From Arabidopsis thaliana (Eukaryota; Streptophyta; Magnoliopsida; Brassicales; Brassicaceae): a stretch of 64,000 nucleotides of DNA. The translations under genes were made by a program, and so were the position numbers. Shown here piece by piece: positions 1 to 11,253 of this stretch (position 1 is its first letter; each line of letters starts with the position of its first letter). The stretch is taken from positions 14,074,101 through 14,138,100 of the forward strand of contig NC_003074.8 of NCBI RefSeq assembly GCF_000001735.4. Direction: 5' to 3'. The notes under the pieces were generated by a model, which ran no database searches, was not told the origin of the DNA, and saw nothing but the letters and a program-made list of their open reading frames with translations.

Positions 1-676
1 TATATAGCGAATCTTCACGTCATGATCCTGCGACCGAATTTGTCATTGGCATCTAACGGGCTGAAATGAGTTTCCTTGTGATCGAGTGTGTCATTGATCA
101 AACTGGGCTTCAGGGGCTCCGCCTTGCGATCGAGTGAGATGTAGTGAAGTCGAGATTGAATGGTCCAGCGACCCTGTGATCGAGTGTGATCGAGTGGATG
201 TCATGAGATGGTGATCGAGTGGTTGCTTCGGCTTCTCTTCTCTTCTTCGTTCTCAGCTTGTCTGGTTGAGTGCAGAACGAGCAGATAGGCCTTCTGGTGA
301 TCGAGTGGTGATCGAGTGGTTCTGATGGGGTGATTCCTCCGGCTTCGCGATTGAGTGAAATTGAGCTGCTAGCTTCTCCGGGGTTGCGATAGAGTGATTT
401 GCCCTGGCAAGGCTCCGAGGCTGCGATAGAGTACTTTTGCTGAAGGCGTCATTGGGCATTATGACTTCCCGTTCTGTTTCTCCTCTGTTTGAACTCCAAA
501 AGCATCCAAAGTACCTGAAAACAACTAAATATGCAATGCACATGCAATCCTAATGCAAAATCGTCCTAAGTATGTAAAACGCACTAAAACGACTCCTAAT
601 GAGACGAAATGTGGATGAAACAATGATAAAGTGGTGAAGAATGATTGCCTAAATCATGCAAATTATAGACATATCA
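1..676 (-). repeat. 3' LTR of the first Athila-like element (partial)
   Basis: This stretch aligns to 7189-7863 with about 3 percent mismatch and one single-base indel. It ends with the LTR terminus ATATCA, directly followed by the polypurine tract. The first ~950 bases of this LTR lie left of the window. It contains the repeated GATCGAGTG motif also found in the other LTR copy. Confidence 0.92.
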
Positions 677-692
677 ACTCCCCCAAACTTAG
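677..692 (-). promoter_or_regulatory. Polypurine tract of the first Athila-like element
   Basis: On the minus strand this reads AAGTTTGGGGGAGT and abuts the 3' LTR start TGATATGTC. A purine run at this place primes plus-strand DNA synthesis in LTR retrotransposons. Confidence 0.8.
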
Positions 693-3193
693 TCTTTGCT
701 TGCCCTCAAGCAAACAAGAAGACATAAGCGGAAGGAGATGTTTGAAGTTGGGGATTCAGAACCAAAGCATGAGATATGACAATTAAGATCAATGTACCAA
801 CTAACAGTTCTAAAATGCGAGGTGATCGACTTCTACTTAAAAACTTTAGCCATGCTCTGTTATGATCCAAACCTACACTCAAATGCACAATGCGTCAAGA
901 TCAACCAATCCCTTTAACATTCATTAAGTTCGAAAACATGAATCAAGATATGAATCGCTAGTGAACTCATTTGGCTAATGACAGGTTATGAGACAAAGAT
1001 GGTCCCTTTTAAGTGGTTCAGATTTTAATAGCAGGGGACTCTCAATGAAAAAGGACTAAGCTTTAGAAGAATGCTAAAGGTAAGTGCCAACCTATGCATA
1101 CAAGAATAGCACCACATCTACCCAATGACATAAACCGTGAATAACAAGTAGATGGTCCTATCTCTAAACCCAATGATGATCCTAAGTCTACCATTTTGCA
1201 CTAAAGGCATATTTTGATTTTTTTTCTTGGATCAATGTTTCCTTTTCTTTTCTTTGGCTCTTGTTCTTAAGGAGAAGCTTTTCTTAAACTCTATGAGTCT
1301 AGTCTAGTGAATTGAGTTTTTCTTAAACTATTATGGCTCTTATAATTTTTTTTCTGTTTTTGCTGCCATCTATTTTTTAGAGCAAGTCTTAACAATTCTA
1401 TGCTTCCCAAACATTTACTAGACCTCAATATGATTTTCAGCTTCCTTCTCCTAAGGACTCTAACCCATTATTTTTTATTTTTCTTTCGTTTTCTTTTCAC
1501 ACTCAATCTCAATCCCCAAATAAATTCCCACCTAGTCCTACCAAGTCCGAAAACGCGGATTGGAACTACATGAGATACTACTCTTGTCGGCTCAAACCTA
1601 ACACGTTCTACCAAGCTCAATCCTGAAAATAGGCTTCACATGCTCTCACAAAATAACATGGCTTGAAAGAAGGGTTGGTTAAGGGTGGGGGAACTACTCC
1701 AATAATAGAAGCAGCTACTTGGATTAACAAGAGTGGTGAATAAGTGAAAGAAAATCCAAATATGTATTCTATCCTTGAGTTCAAAAGCGATGCAAACATG
1801 ATAATTATAAGTCAGATTCAAGTTCAAATTGACAGGGAAAGGTGTCATTACATGCACTGAGTGGTTTCTATAGAACATGGTGCGGTTTTACTTCAAAGTC
1901 ATTCAAATGCCTCAGAGAACTAATAACTCATTTTAGTGAATCATCATGCTTACAAGGCTATTTCCTCATTATCCCCTATGCATATGCAACAATCCTATAT
2001 GAAACACTCTAGACTCTATCCTAAATGTAATGCAACTAAATGATCACTCTGTTTTTGTGGAATTCATTTTCAAAAAATTTCAATTTTTTTTTTTTTTTCT
2101 ATGACTTAGATGATATGCAGACTCAAATGATATTCACAAAAAACAAGTCAATTACGTCTTGAATCCTCCCTCAAACTTAAATTACACAGTCCCTTGTGTA
2201 ATCAAAATTTGTGAAAGAATTCAAGATAAACACAGAAACAAAAACAAAAGCAGTATTTACAAAGGGTTTTGGTGTGTTACCTCAGTAGAATGTCCTGGAG
2301 ATGTAGTCATCCATATCTGCTTGAGTGTACTCCGCATGCATGACAAGTTCTTGATGTGGCTCGGCCATCTCCTCGTCATTGTGCTCGATCGCAACCCCAG
2401 CAGGTTGTGGAGCACGATGATCATGTGTTCTTCGGCCCGACATTATCCGGCCTTTACTTGATGAATGTACAGTTCTAGCATTCTTCCTCCTGTGTTCCAT
2501 TGGCTCATGAGACGAGTGCCTTGCGGGAGCTTGCGGAACGGTGTGGTCCCTCTGTTAATAGGTGGATTTCCTTTTGTTGGGCAATGTCCTGGCAGCTGGA
2601 TGGCATGTCTTCAGGCGGGTTGTCATTGAAGTCATGTCGGGCATTTTCACTTCTCCTTGCGATTGAGTGGTTTGGGCAATTCCACTAGGAGATCACTCAA
2701 TCACACCACTTCCATGTTACGATCGAGTAGTTTGACATTGTCTTTGAGAAAGATGTTGTCCAAAAACTACTAGATCGCACTCCCGAGCTTTTACTCCCAT
2801 CTTGCGATCAAGTGATTCATCAAAAAAAATTGTAATTTTTTATTTGAACACTCGGTTGCATCCCTGATGTTGCTCTAGCTGTTATTCATTTCCTGAGAAT
2901 CAAAACCAAAACCAAAACAAATCAAAAGTAACAAAATAAAATAAAATAAAAACTATATACAGGGATAGACGTGGGACTTCCTCCCAAGTGAGCTTGTTTT
3001 AAGTCTCTAGCTTGACTCCTCACACTCATTAGGCTCAAGGAGGGTGATAGAGTAGAATTGACGTCTCCTCTCCTTCCTTAGTAGATACAACATCAAATTC
3101 AGCATGCTCTCGTGACAAGTATGTAATTGAGTACTCAATGGCCCTTTCTTGGTAAGCTCATTTTTCATCATCTGGATAATCATCTTTTCTATA
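677..3193 (-). other. Non-coding internal region of the first Athila-like element, with a possible second-ORF remnant
   Basis: About 2.5 kb lies between the protease remnant and the 3' LTR, where a full Athila element would carry pol and an env-like gene. It is A/T-rich with long T runs. One short minus-strand reading frame at 2500-2282 encodes an acidic peptide ([20 protein letters not shown] is its core) that could be the first exon of the env-like ORF of Athila, but this is weak. Nothing else coding is recognisable. GATCGAGT-like motifs recur around 2660-2815. Confidence 0.45.
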
Positions 3194-6042
3194 CTATTCT
3201 AATGTGAATTCACATCCTTCTTTTCTAACCATAGGAATAACTTCATCATTTGGGACGTCCTTGATGTCGAGTGGTGCTTGGTTGGCTTTCCCATGGAGCT
3301 CTTTGACTTGATCCTTCAGCTCTTTCACAGTGTGTGTTAGCTCTCTTATAGCTCTGTCATGCCATTTAGACCTCTCCTTGAATTCTAACCAATCATTTGA
3401 TGCCCTCATGCTTGACTTTAGCTGTTTGGTTGAGCACTTTAGTCGAGTATCAATTGAGCCTTCCTCGTTCAATGCAACATCCTCTCTTTCTAACGCAATG
3501 ACACCTTTAAAGATCTCTGATCCTGGTACTTTGTTGTGTGAGTCTATTGACATCTCATAGCTCAAGGTCTCACTAGAGAGAAATCCAGCTTCATTACTTT
3601 TGGTCAAAGCAGTTTGTAGGTGATCTTTGTCAGTAAGCTCCTCTAGCAGTTCATTAGCTAGCTGACCCATTTCTTCAACTAAGAAGCTTTGTCCTTCTAT
3701 TGTTGGCTTCTTCATAGTGTCCCTAATTTCAAACTTCATTTGGAAATCCTCCCCCAGATTAAGATTAATGTTTCCTTGCTTAACATCTATGACTGCTCCA
3801 GCTGAAGCCAAGAAAGGTCTTCCTAAGATTAGAGGATCCTTAGATTCTTCATCCATCTTAAGCACAACAAAATCAGTAGGGACCTCTACTCCATTCATCA
3901 TTACTTGCACATCCTCTAACAGGCCAAAAGGTCTCCTTGAAGTCCTATCAGCAAGAATCAAGGTTAGGTCACAAGGCTTGCACTGAACGAATCCCAGCTT
4001 CCTTGCCACAGAGAGTGGCATTATGCTGACTGAGGCTCATAGATCACATAGAAAATTGCTGAAAGTCAATTGCCTAATGGAGCATGGTAGAGTAAAAGAT
4101 CTTGGATCTTCTAACTTTTCTGGAACAATCTTCTGCTGAGTGATAGCACTGCACTCATGACTTAATACCACCATTCCTTGGACTTCTTTGATCCTTTTTG
4201 TAATCAGGTCTTTCACGTACTTGTGCTCGTCAGGTAGTAGCGCAAGACAGTCCACTAAAGGCATATCCTTTATCTGTTTTTCAAGGAGGGCTCGATATTT
4301 TGCAACCAGAACTTTCTTGAAACGACTAGGGAATGAAAGCGGAGGTTTGTAAGGGGGTGGCACGAAGACTATGTCTTTGGTCTTTGCAGCTTCCGGTTTT
4401 TCAACAAAGAGAGTAGCTGGGGAAGCTTGTGGTCGAGTGGATTACTGGTGAGTATGGGCTCTTCGATTGTGTTGTTAGCCAAAACATCATCTTGATAAAA
4501 ATCCTCCCCCTCTAGAATTACAGTGTCCTCAGTGTTTGATGTAGGGACATGGCATGGCTCGATCATGTGTGATAGTGATGGCATGGGCAGTGGCATACTC
4601 CTTTGGATTTTGGATTGCGTTCCCTGGAAGCTGGCATGGGTTTGTGTTAACAGATGGTGATGCAAGGATGCATTCCACATATCTCATCCTAGTGCTCATT
4701 GATTCGAACTTGTTGTTAAGTTCGACGCCTTGTCGGTCGACTTTGTAGTTTACTTCAGACAGCTTCTTAGCGATTTCCATTGCTCATGTGGCTTGTCCTT
4801 GAATGAGCTGCTGGAGCATAATCATTATGTCTGAATTCTGAGGCGTAGGTGCATGTTGTTGTTGTGGTGTGAAACCAGGCTGTGGCTGCTGTTGTTGATA
4901 TCCTCCTTGAAACTGCTGCTTTGGAATGAACCCTTGGTTTTGGTTGTAAGGAACAAACGGTTTGGGTTGGTTCTGCTGCTGCTGCTGCTGAGCGTAGACT
5001 TGGTCCTGAGGGTTGGCGACATTGGTGCTTCTATATGACAGATTTGGGTTTGGTCTGTAATGATTATACCCCTTGTTGTAGCCATCTTGATTCTAAACAT
5101 AGCTGATTTCAGCCCACTGATCATTCTCCCCCTCTTGTACTGGGAATGGTTCATCTTCAGAGATGAAGTAAACATGTTTGTGCTGCATTTGGACGATTTT
5201 GTCTGGTTTACCATTGAGAGCTTTCATCTCTCTATGGTGCTTGTCATCAGAGTCAGACCTGGTGCAGATACTTCTGTCATAGTCTTCATTGTAATTGCCA
5301 TCCGACTGAGCAAGTTTTCAACTAGCTCCCATCCTTCTTCAACATCCTTCTTCAAAAATTTCTTATTTGAAGCGGTGTCAAGCAGTATCCTTATCTTAGG
5401 CAAGACACCTCTGTAGAGTGTGCTGAGAAGAGAAGCTTGCTTAAATCCGTGATGAGGGCATTTGGTTTGATAACCCTTAAAGCGCTCCCAAGCTTCACAG
5501 AAGCTTTCATTTTGCTTTTGAGTGAATCCGGATATCTCATTCCGGAGTCTTGCAGTTCTGGAATTGGAGAAGAATTTTGCCAAGAAGGCCTTTTTGCAGT
5601 CATCCCAGGTTGTGATTGAATTCTGGGGTAGCGTCTTTTCCCACAGATGGGCTTTATCTCCAAGTGAGAATGGAAACAAGCGAAGCTTGAAACCATCTTC
5701 ACTACCTCCATTGATTTTAGTAAGGCCACAAAGCCTTTCAAACTCGTCAAGATGATCTAGCGGATCGTCCATTGGCAGGCCATGAAACTTGTTCCCCTGA
5801 ACCATTGCAATGAGACCGCTTTTGATCTCAAAGTTGTTGTTCTGTACTGGAGGTGGAACAATTCCATGACGCTGGTTGTGGTTGTGAGGGCAGTCACCAG
5901 CACCAATGTTTGTAGGTTGCTCTTGCTCATCTACAACGTCAGTCATTGTGTTTGTGTCTTTATGTTCTCTCTTTTGGCAAGCAATACGGTCGATGTTATC
6001 GTTGAATAGGAGGTTCTGATTTCCTTGTGACCGTGTATGCAT
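3194..6042 (-). pseudogene. Athila-type gag-protease polyprotein, broken
   Basis: The gag part starts at ATG 6042 ([20 protein letters not shown]) and keeps the retrotransposon gag core ([47 protein letters not shown]) to about 5224. The C-terminal Gln-rich part (4825-5214), the linker (4369-4780) and the protease region (4363-3194) lie in different frames, so there are several frameshifts. At 4036-4034 a TGA replaces the expected Gly of the DLGA-type protease active site, just before [14 protein letters not shown]; the downstream flap and [16 protein letters not shown] motif are intact. A coiled-coil tail ends at 3194. Gag would form particles and protease would cleave them; this copy cannot make the fused product without suppression. 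No pol follows. Confidence 0.88.
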
Positions 6043-6219
6043 GCAGCAAATAGCAGCTGGACTATAACAGACGAATCAGAGATGCGTCTGTAAAGCGGGT
6101 TGCAAGGGACCTGAAACACAAAGACAGAAAAGGCACAATGTTAGTAACTTGTGTAACAAAAACGAACTTGATCTTAACGTTTCTAATGATCTCAAATATA
6201 GCAAACAAACACCAAACTA

Positions 6220-6232
6220 GCAACGACGCCAA
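6220..6232 (-). promoter_or_regulatory. Primer binding site, tRNA-Asp type
   Basis: The minus strand reads TGGCGTCGTTGCT, three bases inside the 5' LTR end. This matches 11 of 13 bases of the complement of the plant tRNA-Asp 3' end (TGGCGCCGTTGCC), the usual Athila primer site. Confidence 0.8.
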
Positions 6233-7150
6233 ATTGATAATAGGTTTTTAGTCAATTAATCCTAAAATACTATCCTGTCGTTGTAGTAGTTTAGGATGTC
6301 AATCCAATCCGGTGTGATGCAAACAGATGAGATATGATCAGAATGCTCTAGTCAAGCCAAGCAGAAAGTTGTTTGGTTCTAACAGTTCTAGTATGCAATA
6401 ACAGAAATGAAATGAAACTAAAAGCAGAAATGGCAATAGCAGGCAGGTGAATAACAAAGCAGAAATGATAACAGGCAATCAAATGGATAAACGATTCCTA
6501 AGGATGGGGTAATCGAATAGTGTGGTCTACTTAATCTATTCAGGCGGTTGACAAAACTTCACAAAAGCTATCCCTAGACAACAAGTTCAACAACAGATTA
6601 ATTCACTCCCGTGATAGAAATCTTCAAGCAAAGCTAGACACTAATCTAAATCCCTTTAGCGATCTCTAACTAAGCAGGCATTATCGAATCAACATGTTAA
6701 AGCCAATACCCTCTCTACAGCCAATCCCTTGGGGTAGAGTCAGATATCTCTGGAATTAATAGGATCCAACGCCCATTAAACGCCTTATGAGCGCTGGACG
6801 TCTGGACTCATACTCCACATTAGCCAGTGAAACAAGCAATAAGCGCAACTAATCCAGAAGGGATTCTAGTATTCTAAACTCAACCACCTAAAACGACCAA
6901 GTAAACCAAAACTAATCTATCCCATCCTCAAAAATACAGTTCACTACTCAGACATACTCAAAGAGAATAGCAAAGCAACGATTGAAAACATGATAACAGA
7001 AATGATGAAAGACTTAGACGAAAACTGAATATCAAATACTTGAAAGTGCACAAATACAAAGTCACAAGAGAAACACTGCCGCTATCAAAGTTGCGAAATG
7101 TAAAAGCGAGATAAATAACGGATGCCCTAGGGAAAACCTTAAGAGGCAGT

Positions 7151-7160
7151 TTATATAAGC
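7151..7160 (-). promoter_or_regulatory. LTR TATA box
   Basis: The minus strand reads GCTTATATAA. It lies about 700 bases downstream of the LTR start in the element's direction and just downstream of the GATCGAGTG array, as expected for the U3/R core promoter. Confidence 0.65.
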
Positions 7161-7264
7161 GAGAAATAAAACAAATAAGGAAACTAAATATATAGCGAAT
7201 CTTCACGTCATGATCCTGCGACCGAATTTGTCATTGGCCTCTGACGGGCTAAAATGAGTTTCCT

Positions 7265-7625
7265 TGTGATCGAGTATGTCATTGATCAAACTGGGCTTCA
7301 GGGGCTCCGCCTTGCGATCGAGTGAGATTTAGTGAAGTCGAGATTGAATGGTCCAGCGACCCTGTGATCGAGTGCGATCGAGTGGATGTCATGAGGTGGT
7401 GATCGAGTGGTTGCTTCGACTTCTCTTCTCTTCTTCGTTCTCAGCTTGTCTGGTTGAGTGCAGAACGAGCAGATAGGCCTTCTGGTGATCGAGTGGTGAT
7501 CGAGTGGTTCTGATGGGGTGATTCCTCCGGCTTCGCGATTGAGTGAAACTGAGCTGCTAGCTTCTCCGGGGTTGCGATAGAGTGATATGCCTGGCAGGGC
7601 CCCGAGGCTGCGATAGAGTACTTTT
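7265..7625 (-). repeat. GATCGAGTG motif array in LTR U3
   Basis: GATCGAGT, or a one-base variant such as GATTGAGT or GATAGAGT, occurs at least ten times in this stretch, always in the same orientation, often as GTGATCGAGTGGTGATCGAGTGG pairs broken by short spacers. The equivalent array in the other LTR copy lies at 75-440. It lies upstream of the TATA box in the element's transcription direction. Confidence 0.85.
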
Positions 7626-8195
7626 GCTGAAGGCGTCATTCGGCATTCTGACTTCTCGTTCTGTTTCTCTTTTGTTTGAACTCCAAAAGCATCCAAAGTA
7701 CCTGAAAACAACCAAATATGCAATGCACATGCAATCCTAACGCAAAATCGTCCTAAGTATGTAAAACACACTAAAACGACTCCTAATGAGACGAAATGTG
7801 GATGAAACAATGATAAAGTGGTGAAGAATGATTGCCTAAATCATGCAAATTATAGACATATCACTGGTGCATTATGGATAGTTCGTGATCCTAATGGCCA
7901 TGTGTTGCTACATAGCAGAAGATCTTATTCTCAGGTGCTTTCATTATTTGATGCAAAATTAAAGAGTTGGGAGTGGGCTTTAGATAGCATGAATAAGCAT
8001 CATTTAGAGAAAGTTACGTTTGGAGCTTCTTCAGTAGACATCATTCAAGCTATTGCTAAACCAAAAGATTGGCCAGCTATAGAAGGTCATATAGCTGAGC
8101 TTTTAAGTTACACAAAAAATAAGCCTCATTGGTTCATCTTGTTGGAGCCTTCAAGTTGTAATAGAGGAGCTGCGAAAATAGCTAACAGTGTGATA

Positions 8196-10461
8196 CACTA
8201 CAACAAATATCCACATTCTTATCACGAGAGAAACGCTATAAAATATCATTAATAGCTTTTTCATAAACGCTGTGTTATGCCCCTGTTATGGTAGACCCTC
8301 CATATACGATAGCATTTTTTCCGTATGTTATGATAGAATATTCTACCATAGCATTAGTAAAACGCTTTCATTTATTGACTTATAATAGCGATATATATAG
8401 GCTATGATCTATAATGTTTATAATGCTATAATATTCAGTGTCATGACTCTAATTTTATGCGGTTGTTTTAATCTATTTGCATTTGGTGGAACATGTTTAG
8501 TTTTCAAAATAACCAATACATATATAATAATAAACATCCAAAAAGTATACACCATTTCATAAACCAAAAATCAATTCATACATAACACAAGTCTCAATCC
8601 AACACTTAAACTAATATCCTAACTTCTATATACTACTTTTGCCAATGAAGTTATTGATGAGATCATGCAAAATCCTTACTTCGTTTTCTAGATATTAGAC
8701 TCGGTTCTTCAAGTAATTTAGCTCAGCTTCATAGGTTGTTGTAGTCTCATCCTTTCTCTTAGGTTTTCGGAAAACATTGCTACCTTTTCTCTTAGGTTTT
8801 CCCCAAAGACTGTTGTCTTCATCTATCTCACTGTCCTCAACGACGAGATTCATAATATCTTCTGTTAGAACATGAAATAAAACAAGTAAAATTTCGGCTT
8901 CTTGAACACAAACTTATTAAGTCACATTATTAGTAAACAAATCTTTTTACTCACCTGAAAACTCAATTTGGGACTGAGACATATCTTTAGCGTGAGAAGA
9001 GACTAATTCCATTTCCTTTATACTTTTACTTTCTCCAAGAAAAGCAAACCCAAGACCATCACTTGTATCCATCATCGGTGACTCATAGATATAACTCGAA
9101 CACCATTGACTTAGATCAGGAACTTCTGAGAATTCTGAAAACAAAAATGACAAACCACATAAGTGAAATCAATCTAGCTAATCTTGCTAACCACTAAGAA
9201 TCGACAAAATGAAGTTTCAGAAACCAAACCAATTAAGCAAGTTTGATGCTACCTTGACTATCACCCATCTCTCAATTCTCTATATTCAAAAGTCAAGTCT
9301 TTTTCTCTGTCTCTTTGGTCTTACCAAAACTCGGTCTCCTAGTAGCTTAATTGAAGCTAAGTATATTGTCAATAGTAAACTGAAATAGAGAAAATTATAA
9401 GTCATTATTAGAAGGAAAACTATTAATCATATAACCAAATCATTATAAACTCGATGTAGAAATACAATTAAAGTAGCTAAACGTAATCATCCATGGAAAC
9501 AGATTAAAGAAATCCAAAGAGAGTAACAACAATTTAGAGAATCATGAGAGAAAGCAATGAGAATTTGTGAAATATATTAGCACGAAACAACATAAAGAAC
9601 AAAACAAAATCTTTTTTATGCTACATATGCTAACAAAGAGACCTTGCTTAATGACCTAAGATACTACAATATCCACGGCTGAATGCAATGTCGAACCATA
9701 TACACAACATAATTCAACATGAGGAAGAACACTTAAGATGTTATAGATAAAGTATTTGTAATTAGGTTTATGAATCATAGTGATTTGAGATATACCACAA
9801 CCTTGGAGAAGAGAGAAACGAACCCAGAGAAAGAGATGTTGAGTCTTTTCTTGGTTTTTGTCTCACAGTCAATTCGTCGAACACCTTGTGTGCACAAAAA
9901 CACTTCAAAAACGTTACCCTTTTGAGCTGCAAATTCAAAAAAAGAGGAGAGACAAAACCAACAGAGGAGCGATACAACCAACAAACAAGGATTAGAAGCT
10001 ATAGATTCAAAGGGAAAAGAGAGACAAAATCAACAAACCTTTTCCATCTGAAACGTGAGAGGATGAGTGAAAGAAGAGAGAAAGGAGGAGAGAAAGGTGA
10101 AGAACAATGTAGAATTTGGGATGTAAGAAGTGGAATTAGAGATTTTCAAAGAAGAAATTTAGGGTTTGAAGGAATCAATTTGGGGGATTTTTTTTTTTCT
10201 TAAGATGTGTTTAGCGTTTTGTCGCTTAATATTTTTAGATCTGAGACATAAGGCGCTTAAGTGATTTTTTCGCATATATATTGGCGGAATAGATGATTTT
10301 AGCTTTCCGCTTAGTGATTTTCTATCATAGTGTTTATCAAACGCTATTACAAAATAATCAAAATAAAAATTAATCTTTCATAGCAGTAACGGAAAATGAG
10401 TTATCCTCTTGTGCTATCAATGTATCCTCTTGTGCTATTAATGTGGATATTTGTTGTAGTG
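8196..10461 (+). mobile_element. CACTA (En/Spm-type) DNA transposon, 2266 bp
   Basis: The termini are perfect 22-bp inverted repeats (8196-8217 and 10440-10461) starting CACTACAACAAA. The element is flanked by the 3-bp duplication ATA (8193-8195 and 10462-10464), both hallmarks of the CACTA superfamily. Subterminal regions carry repeated AACGCT/AGCGTTT motifs (8230-8400 and 10205-10345) and a 22-bp tandem duplication of a TATCCTCTTGTGCTAT unit at 10402-10440. It has no recognisable TNPD-type transposase, so it is non-autonomous. The strand is arbitrary; its only plausible gene reads on the minus strand. Confidence 0.92.
8695..9268 (-). CDS. Small spliced ORF inside the CACTA element, basic plus coiled-coil protein
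   Basis: Three exons joined by GT-AG introns keep one frame: 9268-9253 (MGDSQ), 9134-8955 and 8861-8695, about 120 residues. The product begins with a Ser/acidic-rich segment (SQWCSSYIYESPMMD), then an acidic stretch, two close basic clusters (GKPKRK and RKPKRK, likely nuclear localisation) and the start of a heptad-like segment (YEAELNYLKNRV). A TAA at 8697-8695 interrupts this helix; the same frame continues YLENEVRILHDLINNFI to a TAG at 8628-8626, so the TAA may be a nonsense mutation. The pattern suggests a DNA-binding accessory factor of a CACTA element, but I do not recognise the family. Splicing is inferred only from consensus sites. Confidence 0.5.
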
Positions 10462-10512
10462 ATAACAAGATTAAGACTTCAATCTTATGTTGCTAGCAGT
10501 CATCCTCAATGA

Positions 10513-11253
10513 TTGTCGGATCAATTTGCCAAAGAAAGCATTGTTGGGCAGCAAAGAACTTTGTAAAGAGTGAGGACTGATAGATGAGATGACACAAAGA
10601 TTGAGGTTGGGGAGTCATCTAAATATCTATCAATTGTGACAGATAATGAACTGAAGAAAAAAATAATGAAAGTTTCAAGAACATCAGTTTGGGGAGTTGA
10701 GATACCTCCAAAGAAGAGATAATATCACTCTACAAATACTGTCATCCACTTTTTGGTATCACGTAGTTTCGACAAAGCAGGAAAAGGTTGTTTCGTTTTT
10801 TTTCTTTAATCCAGTTTTTAGGAATTTGTGTGTGTTAACTTTCAGGTAAAAGATGAAGACTAGCCTATGTTGTAGAGTCTTCTAATGATCCTTGGTTATT
10901 CTCATTGCGAGCTCATTAATCCTTGAATGTTCAAGATGTTATGGTCGAGCTTCAAGTAACTTAGGATACTTTTGGTTCTGTTGAAGTAGGGATTGTCAGT
11001 ACTCTGTTTGATAATCCAAAACTTGTAATAGTTAGCAGGCTTTAAAGGTTGTAGGTGGTTGTACCCACTTTTATAATGTTTGGAATCTCTCTGTTTCTAA
11101 ACAAAAAGAACACTTTGTGAAAAAAAATTAAAAATAGAATGGTCCTCTGTACATGCTGGTTCATGTATAGATTTCAACTCACCTTTGGAAGTTTACAAAT
11201 GAGACAATTGAAATTGAAATCGAGAGAAATTAAGTTGGTAGAAAGCTGCAACA
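10513..11253. other. Intergenic region and 5' flank of the WDR11-like gene
   Basis: The first part is former 3' flank of the RNase H fragment. The last ~120 bases are the likely promoter and 5' untranslated region of the WD40 gene. I see no convincing TATA box and no coding pattern. Confidence 0.5.

Larger units (their letters stand above)
1..7863 (-). mobile_element. Athila-like LTR retrotransposon, gag-protease only, left LTR cut by window edge
   Basis: The element reads right to left. Its 5' LTR is 6236-7863 and its 3' LTR ends at 676; the internal part is 677-6235. The LTRs start TGATAATAGG and end ACATATCA on the plus strand. A tRNA-Asp-type primer site and a G-rich polypurine tract sit at the expected junctions. 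The internal part carries an Athila-type gag and protease but nothing resembling reverse transcriptase, RNase H or integrase, so it resembles a non-autonomous deletion derivative. The two visible LTR stretches (1-676 and 7189-7863) differ at roughly 20 positions by eye, about 3 percent. The base run after the right end is CTGGT; the matching duplication on the left lies outside the window. Confidence 0.9.
6236..7863 (-). repeat. 5' LTR of the first Athila-like element
   Basis: This 1628-bp LTR runs from TGATAATAGG to ACATATCA on the plus strand, giving TG...CA ends. It contains a TATA box at 7151-7160 and, upstream of it in the transcribed direction, a dense GATCGAGTG array. The boundary at 7863 is set by comparison with the left LTR, which diverges after the same ATATCA. 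Confidence 0.92.
7864..10512 (+). pseudogene. Plant RNase H-domain (RVT_3 type) gene fragment, split by a CACTA element
   Basis: Codons from 7864 encode the typical plant RNase H-like pattern: GALWIVRDPNGHVLLHSRRS, then DAKLKSWEWALDSM and a helix with NSV near the end. The 5' half is missing because the Athila-like element inserted at 7863. The CACTA element interrupts the frame after the codon ATA at 8193-8195. Removing it and one ATA copy restores the frame, which ends 15 codons later at TGA 10510-10512 (end SSHPQ). Such domains occur both in LINE-derived genes and in stand-alone Brassicaceae genes; I cannot say which this was. The acidic catalytic residues at the N-terminal side are absent with the missing half. 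Confidence 0.75.

Noticed and set aside
7298..7810. A 170-residue minus-strand frame in the 5' LTR
   Set aside because: It spans the U3 motif array and the LTR start; equivalents exist in other LTR copies only as broken frames, so it is a chance frame in a repeat.
9886..10203. A 105-residue plus-strand reading frame in the CACTA element
   Set aside because: It is Lys/Arg/Glu-rich low-complexity text antisense to A/T-rich subterminal DNA, with no domain pattern, no splice support and a poly-Phe end from a T run.
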